NCBI GenBank assembly: GCA_028821475.1
Contig: JAPPGB010000105.1
Location: forward strand, 39,009-103,008
From: Spirochaetaceae bacterium
GTDB taxonomy: Bacteria; Spirochaetota; Spirochaetia; SZUA-6; Bin103
DNA length: 64,000 bases
Direction of reading: 5' to 3'
Below the pieces are notes generated by a model that saw only the letters and a list, made by a program, of their open reading frames with translations, was not told the DNA's origin and did not search any database. Below are positions 36,775 through 46,113 of this stretch, piece by piece (position 1 is the first letter of the stretch; every line of letters begins with the position of its first letter). The position numbers and the translations under genes are program-made.

Positions 36775-37161
36775 ATGGCCAACCAAACCAGCGACGCTCC
36801 GCGCGGCGTCACCAGGCAGAGTGCCGACGTTCCCTGCCAGCCGGTCGCGGCCGGCACCGCCACCGAGACGCACGTATTGATCGGCCCGGATGACGGCGCC
36901 CCCAACTTCGCGCTGCGCCGCTTCGTCATGGGCGAGGGCGGCGGCATGCCGCGCCACACCAACGCCGTGGAGCATGAACAGTTCGTGCTGACCGGCGCGG
37001 CACGGGTCACCATCGGCGACGCCGTGCACGACGTAAGCGCCGGCACCGCGCTGTACATTCCCGCCGAGGTGCCGCACTCCTACGAGGTGACCGAGGCGCC
37101 GTTCGAGTTTCTGTGCATCGTCCCCAACCGCGAGGACTGCATCACCCTGGTCGAAGAGTGA
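36775..37161 (+). CDS. Small cupin-domain protein
   Basis: A 128-residue single-cupin protein: MGEGGGMPRHTNAVEHEQFV carries motif 1 (H...E.E), and VSAGTALYIPAEVPHSYEV carries motif 2 with the metal His. Such proteins bind small acids or act as simple isomerases. ATG 36775 lies 10 nt after TACCTT (36759-36764) without a Shine-Dalgarno. The amidase begins 4 nt downstream, so the two form an operon. The 269 bases before the gene hold nothing recognisable. Confidence 0.8.
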   Translation: MANQTSDAPRGVTRQSADVPCQPVAAGTATETHVLIGPDDGAPNFALRRFVMGEGGGMPRHTNAVEHEQFVLTGAARVTIGDAVHDVSAGTALYIPAEVPHSYEVTEAPFEFLCIVPNREDCITLVEE

Positions 37162-37165
37162 GACG

Positions 37166-38617
37166 ATGACCATGCCTGCCGAGGCTGCCGATCCCACGCC
37201 GGCGAGCGGCAGCGAGCTGTGCTACCTGCCGGCGCTGGATCTGCGCGACCGCTACCGGCGCGGTGAGTTGTCCCCGGTGGAGGTGACGGCTGCGGTCCTG
37301 GATCGCATCGACGCGCTGCAGCCGCGCCTGAACGCCTTCGTCACCGTGACCCGCGACCACGCACTCGAGCAGGCGCGGGCCGCCGAACGCGCCTATCGCG
37401 ACGGCAGCGCCGGGCCGCTGGCCGGCATCCCGTTGTCGTTGAAAGACCTCGTTCCCACCCGCGGCGTACGCACCACCATGGGCTCCCTGCTGCGGCAGGA
37501 CTGGGTGCCCGACTTCGACGCGCCGGTGGTGGAACGGCTGCTCGGCGCAGGCGGCGTCCTGCTCGGCAAGACCAATACGCCGGAGTACGGGTGGAAGGGC
37601 GAGACCAGCAACCGGGTGAGCGGCACCACCCACAACCCGTGGCGCCACGGCCGTACGCCCGGCGGTTCCTCCGGCGGCGCGGCGGCCGCCGTTGCCGCCG
37701 GACTCGGCCCGATCGCGCAGGGCTCGGACGGCGCCGGGTCGATCCGTATCCCATCCTCGTTCAGCGGCATCTTCGGCATCAAGCCGTCGTTCGGTCTGGT
37801 GCCGCAGTACCCGGCCAGCGCCGTGGAGCTGCTGTCCCACGTCGGGCCGATGACGCGCACGGTGCGGGACGCCGCGCTGATGCTCGCGGTCATGGCGGGC
37901 GCCGACCCGCGCGACCCGCACTCGTGGTCACAACCGTGCGACTACCTGGCGCAGCTGCAGGAGGAGCCCGAACGGCCCGCCGGGCCGGTGCGCGTCGCCT
38001 GGTCGCCCGACCTGGGGACGGCCACTGTCGACCCCGAAGTGGCGCGCCTCACCGCGGCCGCCGCGCAGCGCTTCGGCGAACTGGGCTACGAGGTGGAAGA
38101 GGCCGGCCCCGACGTTGCCGACCCGTGGGGGCTGATGGACGTGCTGTGGTGCGTCGGCGAGGCCGGCGTGCACGGCGCCCTGTTCCCGGAAGTGCGCGGC
38201 GACCTCGATCCCGGCCTGGCAGCGATTATCGACACGGCCCAGACGTACCGCGCCCTGGACGTGGCGGCCGCGTTGCGCGCGCGGCTCGACTACTACCACG
38301 GCATGCGCGCCTTCATGGAGCGTTACGACCTGCTGCTGACCCCGACCATGCCGCTGCCGGCCTTTGCCGCCGGGCTGGACCAACCGGACCGGATCGGCGA
38401 CACGGCGCTGGACGCCGGGTTGAGCTGGACGCCGTTCACCTACCCGTTCAACCTCACCGGCCAACCCGCCGCCACCGTGCCGTGCGGATTCACCGGCGAC
38501 GGGCTGCCGGTGGGCCTGCAGATCGTCGGCCGCCGCCGCTGTGACAGCACGGTGCTGGCCGCCGCCGCCGCGTTCGAGGCCGCCCACCCCTGGGCCCACC
38601 ACCGGCCGCCGCTGTAG
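37166..38617 (+). CDS. Amidase (amidase-signature family)
   Basis: A 483-residue serine hydrolase with a Ser-cisSer-Lys triad: Lys in IPLSLKDLVPTRG (about residue 93), the glycine/serine block TPGGSSGGAAAAVAAG, and nucleophile Ser in GSDGAGSIRIPSSFSG (about 196). Related to indoleacetamide hydrolase, GatA and general amidases; the absence of an adjacent gatB or gatC argues against a tRNA amidotransferase subunit. It is coupled to a cupin 4 nt upstream, so the pair probably processes one amide substrate. Confidence 0.9.
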   Translation: MTMPAEAADPTPASGSELCYLPALDLRDRYRRGELSPVEVTAAVLDRIDALQPRLNAFVTVTRDHALEQARAAERAYRDGSAGPLAGIPLSLKDLVPTRGVRTTMGSLLRQDWVPDFDAPVVERLLGAGGVLLGKTNTPEYGWKGETSNRVSGTTHNPWRHGRTPGGSSGGAAAAVAAGLGPIAQGSDGAGSIRIPSSFSGIFGIKPSFGLVPQYPASAVELLSHVGPMTRTVRDAALMLAVMAGADPRDPHSWSQPCDYLAQLQEEPERPAGPVRVAWSPDLGTATVDPEVARLTAAAAQRFGELGYEVEEAGPDVADPWGLMDVLWCVGEAGVHGALFPEVRGDLDPGLAAIIDTAQTYRALDVAAALRARLDYYHGMRAFMERYDLLLTPTMPLPAFAAGLDQPDRIGDTALDAGLSWTPFTYPFNLTGQPAATVPCGFTGDGLPVGLQIVGRRRCDSTVLAAAAAFEAAHPWAHHRPPL

Positions 38618-38829
38618 GAGACCCGGCGTCGACGCCATCCACGAACCGCTCGCCGGGGGGCCGCCGCGGCGCGCAAGCGTCCGTCCCGGTGCCTCCGGCG
38701 CCCCTGACGGTCCGCGCCGGCGCCTCGGGAAGGCCCGATACACGCTCCCCCTGTCCATGTTGCGTGCACTACGGTGCCGGCGCCGCGGCGGCGGTGCTAC
38801 GCCGCCCGGGAACGGGTAATATCGAAGCC

Positions 38830-40317
38830 ATGGCAAAACGTCCTCACGTGCTCCTGATCGTCACCGACCACTGGCCGGCGGCCCTGTTCGGCTGCGCCGG
38901 CCATCCGGCGATCCAGACCCCTACCCTCGACGCGCTCGCGTCCAGCGGCATCCGCTATACCAACGCCTACTCCGAGTGTCCGGTGTGCATTCCCGCCCGC
39001 CGCACGCTGATGACCGGCACCAGCCCGCGCACCCATGGCGACCGCGTGTTCTCCGAACGCATGCCGATGCCCGACCTGCCCACCCTCGCCGGCACGTTCC
39101 GGGCCGCCGGCTACCAGGCCAACGCCGTGGGCAAGCTGCACGTCTACCCGCAGCGCGACCGCATCGGCTTCGACGACGTGATTCTTGACGAGGAGGGGCG
39201 CACGCAGTACGGCGTTACCGACGACTACGAGCTGTTTCTCGGCGACGAAGGCTTCCCCGGCCAGCAGTTCGGTCACGGCATGGGCAACAACCGCTACGTC
39301 AGCCGCCCGTGGCACCTGCCGGAGCACACTCATGCCACCAACTGGGCCACCGCGGCGATGGTGCGCACCATCAAGCGCCGCGATCCCACCAGGCCCGCGT
39401 TCTGGTACCTCTCGTACCGCCATCCGCATCCGCCGCTGGTGCCGCTGGCCGCCTATCTCGACCAGTACCGCGAGCCGGTCGACGAGCCCTGCCTCGGGAG
39501 CTGGGCGCGGGACCCCGCCGCCATGCCGCTGCGCCTGCGCGCGGTGCGGGAGCGGACCGCGTACCTGGCGACTCCGGCCCAGGTGGACGCCGCCCGCCGC
39601 GCCTTCTACGCCCTGTGCACCCACATCGACCACCAGCTCAGCGTGGTGATCGGCACCCTGCGCGAGGAGGCGCTGCTCGACGACACCATCATCTGCTTCA
39701 CCTCCGACCACGGCGACATGCTCGGCAACCACGGCATGTGGGGCAAGCAGTTGTTCTACGAGTACTCGGCCAACGTGCCGTTCCTGCTGATCGGAGCGGA
39801 CAGCGCGAGCAGCCGCATCGAGCCGGGCGTCGATCACCGCCTCGTCGGCCTGGCGGACGTGATGCCGACCCTGCTGGAACTCGCCGACGTGGACGTGCCC
39901 GAGACCGTCGAGGGCCGCTCCGCGGTCACCGCCACGCCGCGCCCCTCGCTGTACGGCGAAATGAGCGACGACATTTACGCCAGCCGCATGCTGCACGACG
40001 GGCGCCATAAGCTGATCTACTACCCGGCGGGCAACCGCAGCCAGCTCTTCGACCTGCAAACCGACCCGAGCGAGTTGACCGACCTGGGCGGCGCCCCGGA
40101 ATCGGACGCCGTTCGCCGACGCCTGGAGGCAAGCCTGGTGGAGCAGCTCTACGGCAACGACCTGGCGTGGGTGCGCGACGGCGAGCTGATCGGTGTGCCC
40201 GACCGCACCTACCGCCCCGGCGGCAACAAGGACCTCGGCAGCCAGCGCGGCGGCCACTGGCCACCGCCGCCGCGCACCGACATGCAGCAGATCCGCTGGC
40301 TCACCGGCTCCACCTGA
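38830..40317 (+). CDS. Type I sulfatase
   Basis: A 495-residue alkaline-phosphatase-superfamily enzyme that removes sulfate esters. The N-terminal metal site is VLLIVTDHWPA, the formylglycine motif is CIPARR (C-x-P-A-R, about residues 53-58) and TSDHGDMLGNHGMWGK holds the C-terminal metal ligands. VGKLHVYP is the usual Lys/His block. No signal peptide is seen, so it acts in the cytoplasm or needs another export route. A sulfatase-maturing enzyme is not in the window. ATG 38830 lies 7 nt after TAATAT (38817-38822). The 212 bases upstream hold no gene. Confidence 0.9.
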   Translation: MAKRPHVLLIVTDHWPAALFGCAGHPAIQTPTLDALASSGIRYTNAYSECPVCIPARRTLMTGTSPRTHGDRVFSERMPMPDLPTLAGTFRAAGYQANAVGKLHVYPQRDRIGFDDVILDEEGRTQYGVTDDYELFLGDEGFPGQQFGHGMGNNRYVSRPWHLPEHTHATNWATAAMVRTIKRRDPTRPAFWYLSYRHPHPPLVPLAAYLDQYREPVDEPCLGSWARDPAAMPLRLRAVRERTAYLATPAQVDAARRAFYALCTHIDHQLSVVIGTLREEALLDDTIICFTSDHGDMLGNHGMWGKQLFYEYSANVPFLLIGADSASSRIEPGVDHRLVGLADVMPTLLELADVDVPETVEGRSAVTATPRPSLYGEMSDDIYASRMLHDGRHKLIYYPAGNRSQLFDLQTDPSELTDLGGAPESDAVRRRLEASLVEQLYGNDLAWVRDGELIGVPDRTYRPGGNKDLGSQRGGHWPPPPRTDMQQIRWLTGST

Positions 40318-40323
40318 TTCGGA

Positions 40324-40890
40324 TCAGCGCGGCGGCGGGGCGCCCGGCCACGGTTCGCCGTCGACCAGGATCTCCTCGGTCTCCTCTTCCACCTTGAACG
40401 CCACCATGCCGCGCGCCTGGTAGTTGGCGAGCGCGTGCGGGTGGTCCTCGGTGCAGGTATGCAGCCACACCCGTCCGGTGCCGATCTCGCGCCCTCGCTG
40501 CACGGCGTCGCCCAGCAGGTAGCCGCCGAGGGCGCGGCCCACGAACGCCGGCAGCACGCCGAAATACACGATCTCCACGCCTTCGCCGCTGCCCGCCGGG
40601 CCGGGACGCAACTCGAAGTACCCGGCCGGCGTCCCGTCGACGTAGCCGGCCCAGGTCTCCAGCCCCGGGGTTGCCAGGTACTCCTGCCACTGCGCGTAGC
40701 TCCACCGCAGCCGCGAATTCCAATTCCAGCGCCAGCCCACGGCGGTATACAGGAAGCGGTTGAACTCCGGGCTCGCCACCGCCGCCTGCCGCAACTCGTA
40801 GTCCGGCCGCGGGCGCGCCGGCGGCCGTAGCGGCGCCTCCACCGCAATCTCCAGGTAGGTTGTCCGCACCGATCGCTTCACCGTTGCCAT
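40324..40890 (-). CDS. GNAT-family N-acetyltransferase
   Basis: A 188-residue acetyl-CoA-dependent transferase with the GNAT core: GYFELRPGPAGSGEGVEIVY then FGVLPAFVGRALGGYLLGDA (the acetyl-CoA pyrophosphate loop, strand 4 to helix 3), RVWLHTCTEDHPHALANYQARGM for strand 5. The WRWNWNSRLRWSYAQWQEYL stretch, rich in Trp, is distinctive. The target is unknown. It lies 21 nt behind a VOC gene on the same strand. ATG 40890 is preferred over the adjacent GTG. Its 3' end is 6 nt from that of the convergent sulfatase. Confidence 0.85.
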   Translation of the reverse strand: MATVKRSVRTTYLEIAVEAPLRPPARPRPDYELRQAAVASPEFNRFLYTAVGWRWNWNSRLRWSYAQWQEYLATPGLETWAGYVDGTPAGYFELRPGPAGSGEGVEIVYFGVLPAFVGRALGGYLLGDAVQRGREIGTGRVWLHTCTEDHPHALANYQARGMVAFKVEEETEEILVDGEPWPGAPPPR

Positions 40891-40911
40891 CACCGCACGC
40901 CCGTGAGCCCG

Positions 40912-41337
40912 TTACCAGGCGAAGTTGCCGTCGCCGTCGAGCGGCGAACCGGGGTTCCAGGCCACTTCCCACAGGTGTCCGTCGAGATCCTGAAAGTAGC
41001 CCGAGTGCCCGCCCCAGAACACATCCTGCGCCGGCTTGACGACGGTGCCGCCGGCGCGCTCGGCCTCGGCGAGCACCGCGGCAACCTCCTCGCGAGTCCT
41101 GACGTTATGAGCCAGGGTGACGGCGCCGGTAGGCGAGCCGTCGATGCCGGGCACTCCGATGTCCTCCAGCAGCTTGACGCGTGGATAGAGGGCAACCCCG
41201 ACGCCATTGAGCGTGAAGGTCACGATGGACTCGGCCAGGTCCTCGTGTGCAATGCGCCAGCCGAGCGCCTCGTAGAATGCCCGTGCACGCGGCAGATCGT
41301 CCACGCCCAACGTAACGATGCTGAGCCGCTGTTCCAT
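40912..41337 (-). CDS. VOC-superfamily protein (glyoxalase/bleomycin-resistance-like)
   Basis: A 141-residue protein with LSIVTLGVDDLPRARAFYEA, TFTLNGVGVALYPR, VTLAHNVRTREEVAAVLAEA and GYFQDLDGHLWEVAWNP, the latter containing a conserved Glu ligand. This subgroup is usually annotated as a glyoxalase of unknown substrate and binds a small metabolite or metal. ATG 41337 is used; the frame is open further but homology begins here. It heads a VOC-GNAT pair divergent from the sialidase-like gene. Confidence 0.8.
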   Translation of the reverse strand: MEQRLSIVTLGVDDLPRARAFYEALGWRIAHEDLAESIVTFTLNGVGVALYPRVKLLEDIGVPGIDGSPTGAVTLAHNVRTREEVAAVLAEAERAGGTVVKPAQDVFWGGHSGYFQDLDGHLWEVAWNPGSPLDGDGNFAW

Positions 41338-41601
41338 TTCTCGCTCTTTGCTCCTTGCCGCTGCCGATGAATCCGCCGCACCGCCGCCGCCCGGCGGCAC
41401 TCGGAAGCCGGCGGCGGTTGGTTGCGTCGTCGTGGCATGAAGAGTAGCACGAATGAGACCGGCGGCGTGCGCCGTGCGAGCTGCTCGCCGCGCGCCGGCC
41501 CGAGCGAGGACGATGTGGGTTCGGGCGCGCCGCCTGTGCCGCGCGAGGTGCGACAGCTCGCCGCGCGCCGCCCACGGCTGGCGCGGGCGGCCTTGGCAGG
41601 G

Positions 41602-41607
41602 TACGGT
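41602..41607 (+). promoter_or_regulatory. TACGGT box 7 nt before the sialidase-like gene
   Basis: TACGGT at 41602-41607, then 7 nt to ATG 41615. The same hexamer precedes the genes at 14253, 14377 and 61511. No Shine-Dalgarno lies between. Confidence 0.4.
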
Positions 41608-41614
41608 AGGCCGC

Positions 41615-42745
41615 ATGGCGCGATTGCGCGAACCCGCTCCCCCGCCGACGGTGCCGGGTGTGGTGGTGAACCACACGCCCGCCGCCCGGCAGCAGTACAA
41701 TGGGTGCCCGTCGATCGCCGTGCTGCCGGACGGCGACTACGTGGCCAGTCACTCGCTGTTCGGACCCGGCGCCACCAACACCGACAGCTTCATCTACCGT
41801 TCCGGCGACCGCGGGCAGTCGTGGCGGCGCATCGCCGACGTGCACGGCCAGATCTGGTCGAAGCTGTTCGTGCATCGCGGCGACCTCTACCTGATCGGCA
41901 CCGACCACTGCGACCGCTACGGCGGACGGCTGAACGGCAGAGTGGTGATCCGCCGTTCCACCGACGGCGGCGCCACCTGGAGTGACGCACGCGGCGCGGG
42001 CGGCGGCCTGCTCAGCGACGAGGACGGCTACCACACCGCGGCGGTGGCCCTGGCCGAGCACGGCGGCCGCCTGTGGAAGGCGATGGAGTTCGCGCCCGAA
42101 CCGGACCGCAAGACCTGGCAGGCGTTCGTGATCTCGGCGCCGGTCGATGCCGATCTGCTCGACCGCGCAAGCTGGACCTCCAGCGAGCGCCTGTCCCACC
42201 TGTGGTCGGGCAACCAGTGGATCGAGGGCAACGTGGTCGTCGCTCCCGGCGGCGAGCTGTTGAACGTACTGCGCCAGGACCAGTCACCCGACCGTTTCGC
42301 TACCGGCGCGCCCGAGCGCGCGGTGGCGGTGCGGATAGCGCCGGACGGAGGTAGCCTCGATCACGACCCGGATCGCGGCTACCTCAGTTTCCCCGGCGCC
42401 AACACCAAGTTCACCGTTGGCCACGATCCGGTCAGCGGCTGTTACCTGGCCCTGGTCAACCCGCAGGAGCGGCCCACCGACTACCGCAGCCGCCTGGTGC
42501 TCAGCGCCTCCCGCGACCTCTGGCGGTGGCACATCGTCAGCGAGTTGCTCCACCACCCCGACCCGGCCAAGCACGCGTTCCAGTACGTGGACTGGGTGTT
42601 CGACGGCGACGACATCATCTACCTGTCGCGCACCGCCTACGACGACGACCACGGTGGCGCCCACCGCGCCCACGACGCCAACTTCACCACCTTCCACCGC
42701 ATCCCGCGGTTCCGGTCGCTCCTGCGGGTTCTGAGCCGCGAATAG
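41615..42745 (+). CDS. Sialidase-like (BNR/Asp-box) beta-propeller protein
   Basis: A 376-residue predicted six-bladed propeller. Two Asp-box motifs are visible (SGDRGQSW about residue 65; STDGGATW about 116), and QYNGCPSIAVLPDGDYVASHS is the usual first blade of the exo-sialidase superfamily. No signal peptide is present and catalytic Arg triads cannot be assigned with confidence, so a glycosidase role is only possible. It stands alone, divergent from VOC-GNAT. With the nearby sulfatase and KDG-type kinase it may serve the breakdown of sulfated or acidic glycans. Confidence 0.7.
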   Translation: MARLREPAPPPTVPGVVVNHTPAARQQYNGCPSIAVLPDGDYVASHSLFGPGATNTDSFIYRSGDRGQSWRRIADVHGQIWSKLFVHRGDLYLIGTDHCDRYGGRLNGRVVIRRSTDGGATWSDARGAGGGLLSDEDGYHTAAVALAEHGGRLWKAMEFAPEPDRKTWQAFVISAPVDADLLDRASWTSSERLSHLWSGNQWIEGNVVVAPGGELLNVLRQDQSPDRFATGAPERAVAVRIAPDGGSLDHDPDRGYLSFPGANTKFTVGHDPVSGCYLALVNPQERPTDYRSRLVLSASRDLWRWHIVSELLHHPDPAKHAFQYVDWVFDGDDIIYLSRTAYDDDHGGAHRAHDANFTTFHRIPRFRSLLRVLSRE

Positions 42746-42747
42746 CG

Positions 42748-42766
42748 GCCCGTGCTCGCGACGGGC
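42748..42766. terminator. Stem-loop after the sialidase-like gene
   Basis: GCCCGT (42748-42753) pairs with ACGGGC (42761-42766) around a 7-nt loop, starting 3 nt after the stop codon. No T-tract. The rest of 42767-42998 shows no gene. Confidence 0.35.
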
Positions 42767-42998
42767 TGCCGGTACGGGTCGCCTTGTGGCGAGCCACCCG
42801 GACGTGCGCTGCTGGTGTGCGCCCGCACGCCGCGGCAGATGGAGCATGCGGCGGCCCGCTGGCGGCGGTGCGCCTGTCGCCCCGGCACGGCGCTGCCGGC
42901 CGCGTCAGCGCACCTCGGCGCGGGATTGAGCAGCCCGTGGCGAAACTCCGGCTGCATTCGAGCGGCGCGGCATCCCGGCTGGCTGCGCTGCTCCTCGC

Positions 42999-44117
42999 TC
43001 ACACATTCCCGATGTGCTCGTTCGTCGCGCCTTGCTGTCCGGACGCTTCGCCGCTCTCGGTGCGACGCCGGGTTCCACCATGGGCCGCCAAGCGGGCGCG
43101 CAGGTCGGCGATCACCCGCGTGGGAGCAACGTCGCCGGCGTGGGCCGGACCGCGGTAGTCGCGGACGAACGGCAGCACGAACGGCTCGTCGAAAGGGCGG
43201 AACGGCACCATGGCGGCGATCTCGGCGATGCGCGCCAGCACGTCGTCCGGCAGCGGGCCGCGCTCGGCCGCCGCCACGTTCATCTCCACCTCGGCCACCG
43301 AGCGCGCGCCGGTCAGGGTGCACGATATGTCGGGGTTGGACAGCACGAAGCGCAACGCCAGCTCCGGCAGGCCGATGCCCAGTTCGTCCACGAACGCGTA
43401 CAGCGCGCGGTACTGGGCACGCCGCGGAGGCGACAGCCAGCGCGCGCCATGCTCCACCTCGTCCCGGTACACGCGCGCCAGGGCGCCCTGCTGCAGGGGC
43501 GAGCCGGCCACGACGCCCATGTCGTGCCGCTTCGCCGCCGGCAGCACGGCGTGCAGCGCCTCCTGCCACAGCAGGCTGTAGTTGAACGCGGTCAGCAGCA
43601 CGTCGAACTGCCCGCTGGCGATGATGTCGGCCATGACGTAGGCGGTGGTGCCGCCGATGCCGGTGAAGCGGATCACCCCTTCGCGGCGCAGGTCGGCGAG
43701 CAGGTCGATCACCGGGCCGTAAAACCGCTCCCAGTCGCTGAACCAGTCGTATTGGCCCGGGCGGTCGGGCTCGTGGATCATCAGGATGTCGAGCGTGTCG
43801 CGCTTCAGCAGCCGCAGGCTCTCGTCCACGGAGCGGCGCAGCAGGTCGCGGTCGCGGGCATCGAACGGCTCCGGGCGCCCGCCCAGCTTGGTGGACAGGG
43901 TGTAGGGTTGACGCGCGCCGTCGAGTGCCAGCCCGAGCACCTCCTCGCTGTCGGAGTAGCCGGCGGCCGTGTCCACGTAGTTCAGGCCCAGCTCCAGGGC
44001 GCGCCGCACGGCCGCGATGCCGTCCGCACGGGCGGCGGCCCGCCTGGTGATGAAAGCGCCGCCCATCGCCAGCTCGCTGACCCGCAGTCCGGTCCTGCCC
44101 AGGGTCCGATAGCGCAT
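42999..44117 (-). CDS. Aldo/keto reductase
   Basis: A 372-residue oxidoreductase with MRYRTLGRTGLRVSELAMGGA at the N-terminus, Asp/Tyr in NYVDTAAGYSDSE, Lys in LSTKLGG, His in ILMIHEPD, TGIGGTTAYVMADI, and CTLTGARSVAEVE for cofactor binding. The C-terminal 40 residues are polar and Arg-rich beyond the barrel. It resembles fungal/bacterial pyridoxal or L-galactose dehydrogenase-like members. The ATG is at 44117; the KDG-type kinase lies 31 nt upstream on the same strand, so kinase and reductase form an operon. Confidence 0.85.
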   Translation of the reverse strand: MRYRTLGRTGLRVSELAMGGAFITRRAAARADGIAAVRRALELGLNYVDTAAGYSDSEEVLGLALDGARQPYTLSTKLGGRPEPFDARDRDLLRRSVDESLRLLKRDTLDILMIHEPDRPGQYDWFSDWERFYGPVIDLLADLRREGVIRFTGIGGTTAYVMADIIASGQFDVLLTAFNYSLLWQEALHAVLPAAKRHDMGVVAGSPLQQGALARVYRDEVEHGARWLSPPRRAQYRALYAFVDELGIGLPELALRFVLSNPDISCTLTGARSVAEVEMNVAAAERGPLPDDVLARIAEIAAMVPFRPFDEPFVLPFVRDYRGPAHAGDVAPTRVIADLRARLAAHGGTRRRTESGEASGQQGATNEHIGNV

Positions 44118-44148
44118 GCGCGCCGCTCCCGCCGCCGCCCGGCCAGCC

Positions 44149-45297
44149 TCAGCGTGCCGCCTTCACGCCGCCGCCGGCCGCGGCGCGCTTCACCTCGGCC
44201 ACCACCGCGCGCTCATTGATCATGGTGATGTCGCCGGGCGTCTCCTGCACCAGGATGCCGTGCGCGGCGCCCCAGTTTACCGCCGTGTCCAGCGAGTGCC
44301 CGTTCATCAGCGCCGCCAGCACGCCGCAGGCGAACGAGTCGCCGCCGCCGGTGCGGTCGGTAATGTGCACGTGCTCGCGCACCGGCGCGGCATACCAGGT
44401 GTCGGCGCGGCAGTCGTACAGCACCGCGCCCCAGCTTATCTCGTCGGCGTCGTGGGCGCCGCGCCACTGCGTGCCCACCAGCGACAGGTTGGGAAAATCG
44501 CGCGCCACCTTGACAATCGTGTCCCGATACACGGACAGCCAGTCCTCGAACGTGTCGCGTTCCGGCTCGGCGGTGTCGTATCCGAACGCGTCGTACAGGT
44601 CGGAGTCGTTGCCCACCAGCATGCTCAGGTAGGGCGCCAGCCGCTGGTTGATGGCGCGCGCGCGTTCCTTGTTCGGCTCCACCTTGGAGCGGTAGTTGAG
44701 GTCGGCCGCCACGAACGTGCCGTTTGCCTGTGCCGCGCTCGCGGCCTCGATCGCCAGGTCGGCGGTCTCGCTGCCGATCAGGGTCAGGATGCCGCCGGTG
44801 CTGAACACCCTCGTTCCTTCCTCGGCGAACAGGCGCTCGAAGTCGAAGTCGCCCGGCTTCATGCGCGCCGCCGGCGTGTTGGCGCGGTAGTAGACGGTCT
44901 CCGACGGCAGCACGCCGCGGCCCGCGGTGGTGAAGCTGATGCCGTTGTGCAGCGTGCCCTTCTGGTCGGTGGACCAGGCGCCGCCGTCGCTGCCGGTGTT
45001 CCACCAGCGGACGTTGCTCACGTCCACGCCCGCCTCGCGCAACTGGTTGCGGATGTTCTCGCCCACCGGGTCGTCGACCAGCGCGGTGAGCACGCCGGCG
45101 CGCAGTCCGAACGTGTAGGCGGCGCCGCACGCCACGTTGGTCTCGCCGCCGCCCTGGGAGACGCGGATGTTGTCGCGCATGCGCGCGGTGGGCACGTCGC
45201 GCGGGTCGAAACGCAGCATCACCTCGCCGAGGGCGATCAGGTCATGGCGGCACGTGGAGGCGGGCTTGATGGCGTCGTACGGTACGGTTTGTGGCAT
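44149..45297 (-). CDS. PfkB-family sugar kinase, 2-keto-3-deoxygluconate kinase-like
   Basis: A 382-residue ribokinase-superfamily enzyme. LIALGEVMLRFDP opens the fold, SQGGGETNVACGAA is the substrate motif, ADLNYRSKVE with a KDG-kinase-like DxNyR pattern, and DRTGGGDSFACG the anion-hole/catalytic Asp motif. KdgK proteins phosphorylate the keto-deoxy acids made by IlvD/Edd or enolase-superfamily dehydratases, both present in this window. ATG 45297 has AAGGATC upstream. It is followed by an aldo/keto reductase and divergent from the siroheme-synthase-type gene. The exact keto-acid is unknown. Confidence 0.85.
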   Translation of the reverse strand: MPQTVPYDAIKPASTCRHDLIALGEVMLRFDPRDVPTARMRDNIRVSQGGGETNVACGAAYTFGLRAGVLTALVDDPVGENIRNQLREAGVDVSNVRWWNTGSDGGAWSTDQKGTLHNGISFTTAGRGVLPSETVYYRANTPAARMKPGDFDFERLFAEEGTRVFSTGGILTLIGSETADLAIEAASAAQANGTFVAADLNYRSKVEPNKERARAINQRLAPYLSMLVGNDSDLYDAFGYDTAEPERDTFEDWLSVYRDTIVKVARDFPNLSLVGTQWRGAHDADEISWGAVLYDCRADTWYAAPVREHVHITDRTGGGDSFACGVLAALMNGHSLDTAVNWGAAHGILVQETPGDITMINERAVVAEVKRAAAGGGVKAAR

Positions 45298-45359
45298 GTT
45301 CGATCCTTGTTGTTGGCCAGGGTTCTACCCAGAGCCGGCCCGCACTATGATGGCAGGCA

Positions 45360-46073
45360 TTGGCTTCCATTGGTACGCCTGAGGGCGCGCAGTTCAACCC
45401 CCACTTCCAGGTCGGCCTCAACGTCGCGGGCCGGCGCTGCCTGGTGATCGGCGGCGGCGCCGAGGCACTCGACAAGACGCTGCGCCTGCTCGATGCCCGT
45501 GCTCGCGTGCTGCTCGTAGCGCCGGAGTTGTGCGCCGGTTTGGCCGATCTGCAGGCCGCCGGTCGCGTCGATTGGCGGCAGCGGCGCTACCGTTCCGACG
45601 ACCTGCGCGGCGCTTGCCTGATCATCAACACCGAACGCTCCGATCCTGTCCTGTGCGAACGGGTGTTCACCGCGGCGCAACGCAGTCGCATACCGATCAA
45701 CACCTATGACCTCCCGCAGTACTCGACGCTGGCGATGGCCGCCCTGGTCACCTGCGGCCACCTGCGCATCAGCATCAGCACCAGCAACGCCGCCCCCGCC
45801 GCGGCCGGCCGGCTGCGCCGCGACCTTGCCGACCTGCTTGCCGGCACCCCGGACCTGGAGGAATTCATGGCTGTCCTCGGCGAGATCCGCGGCTTGGCGA
45901 AGCAGCACGTTGCCAACCCCGGCGAGCGGCGCGCCCTGCTTCGCGGACTGGCCTCCGGGCTGCGCCTGCACGGTACGATCGAGCTGCCCCGCGGCTGGCG
46001 TAACCGACTCGCCTCGGTCGAGGCACAACTGCGGCAGCACCCGCAACCGGGCGGCGGTGACGGAATCCCGTAG
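45360..46073 (+). CDS. Precorrin-2 dehydrogenase/sirohydrochlorin ferrochelatase-type protein (CysG N-terminal domain)
   Basis: A 237-residue protein oxidising precorrin-2 to sirohydrochlorin with NAD and probably inserting iron to give siroheme. NVAGRRCLVIGGGAEALDKT is the NAD-binding start, TYDLPQYSTLAMAALVTCGH then LRISISTSNAAPAAAGRLRRDL the catalytic and dimerisation region. The uroporphyrinogen methyltransferase half is absent. The apparent start is TTG 45360; no ATG is in frame nearby. No other siroheme genes flank it; serS begins 40 nt downstream. Confidence 0.8.
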   Translation: MASIGTPEGAQFNPHFQVGLNVAGRRCLVIGGGAEALDKTLRLLDARARVLLVAPELCAGLADLQAAGRVDWRQRRYRSDDLRGACLIINTERSDPVLCERVFTAAQRSRIPINTYDLPQYSTLAMAALVTCGHLRISISTSNAAPAAAGRLRRDLADLLAGTPDLEEFMAVLGEIRGLAKQHVANPGERRALLRGLASGLRLHGTIELPRGWRNRLASVEAQLRQHPQPGGGDGIP

Positions 46074-46113
46074 GCGACGCGAACCGGCCGCTTGTGTTAC
46101 GTTTCGGGCGCCG

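Noticed and set aside
37166..38617. Amidase as GatA of a tRNA-dependent amidotransferase
   Set aside because: No gatB or gatC nearby, and it is coupled to a cupin gene; a catabolic amidase is more likely.
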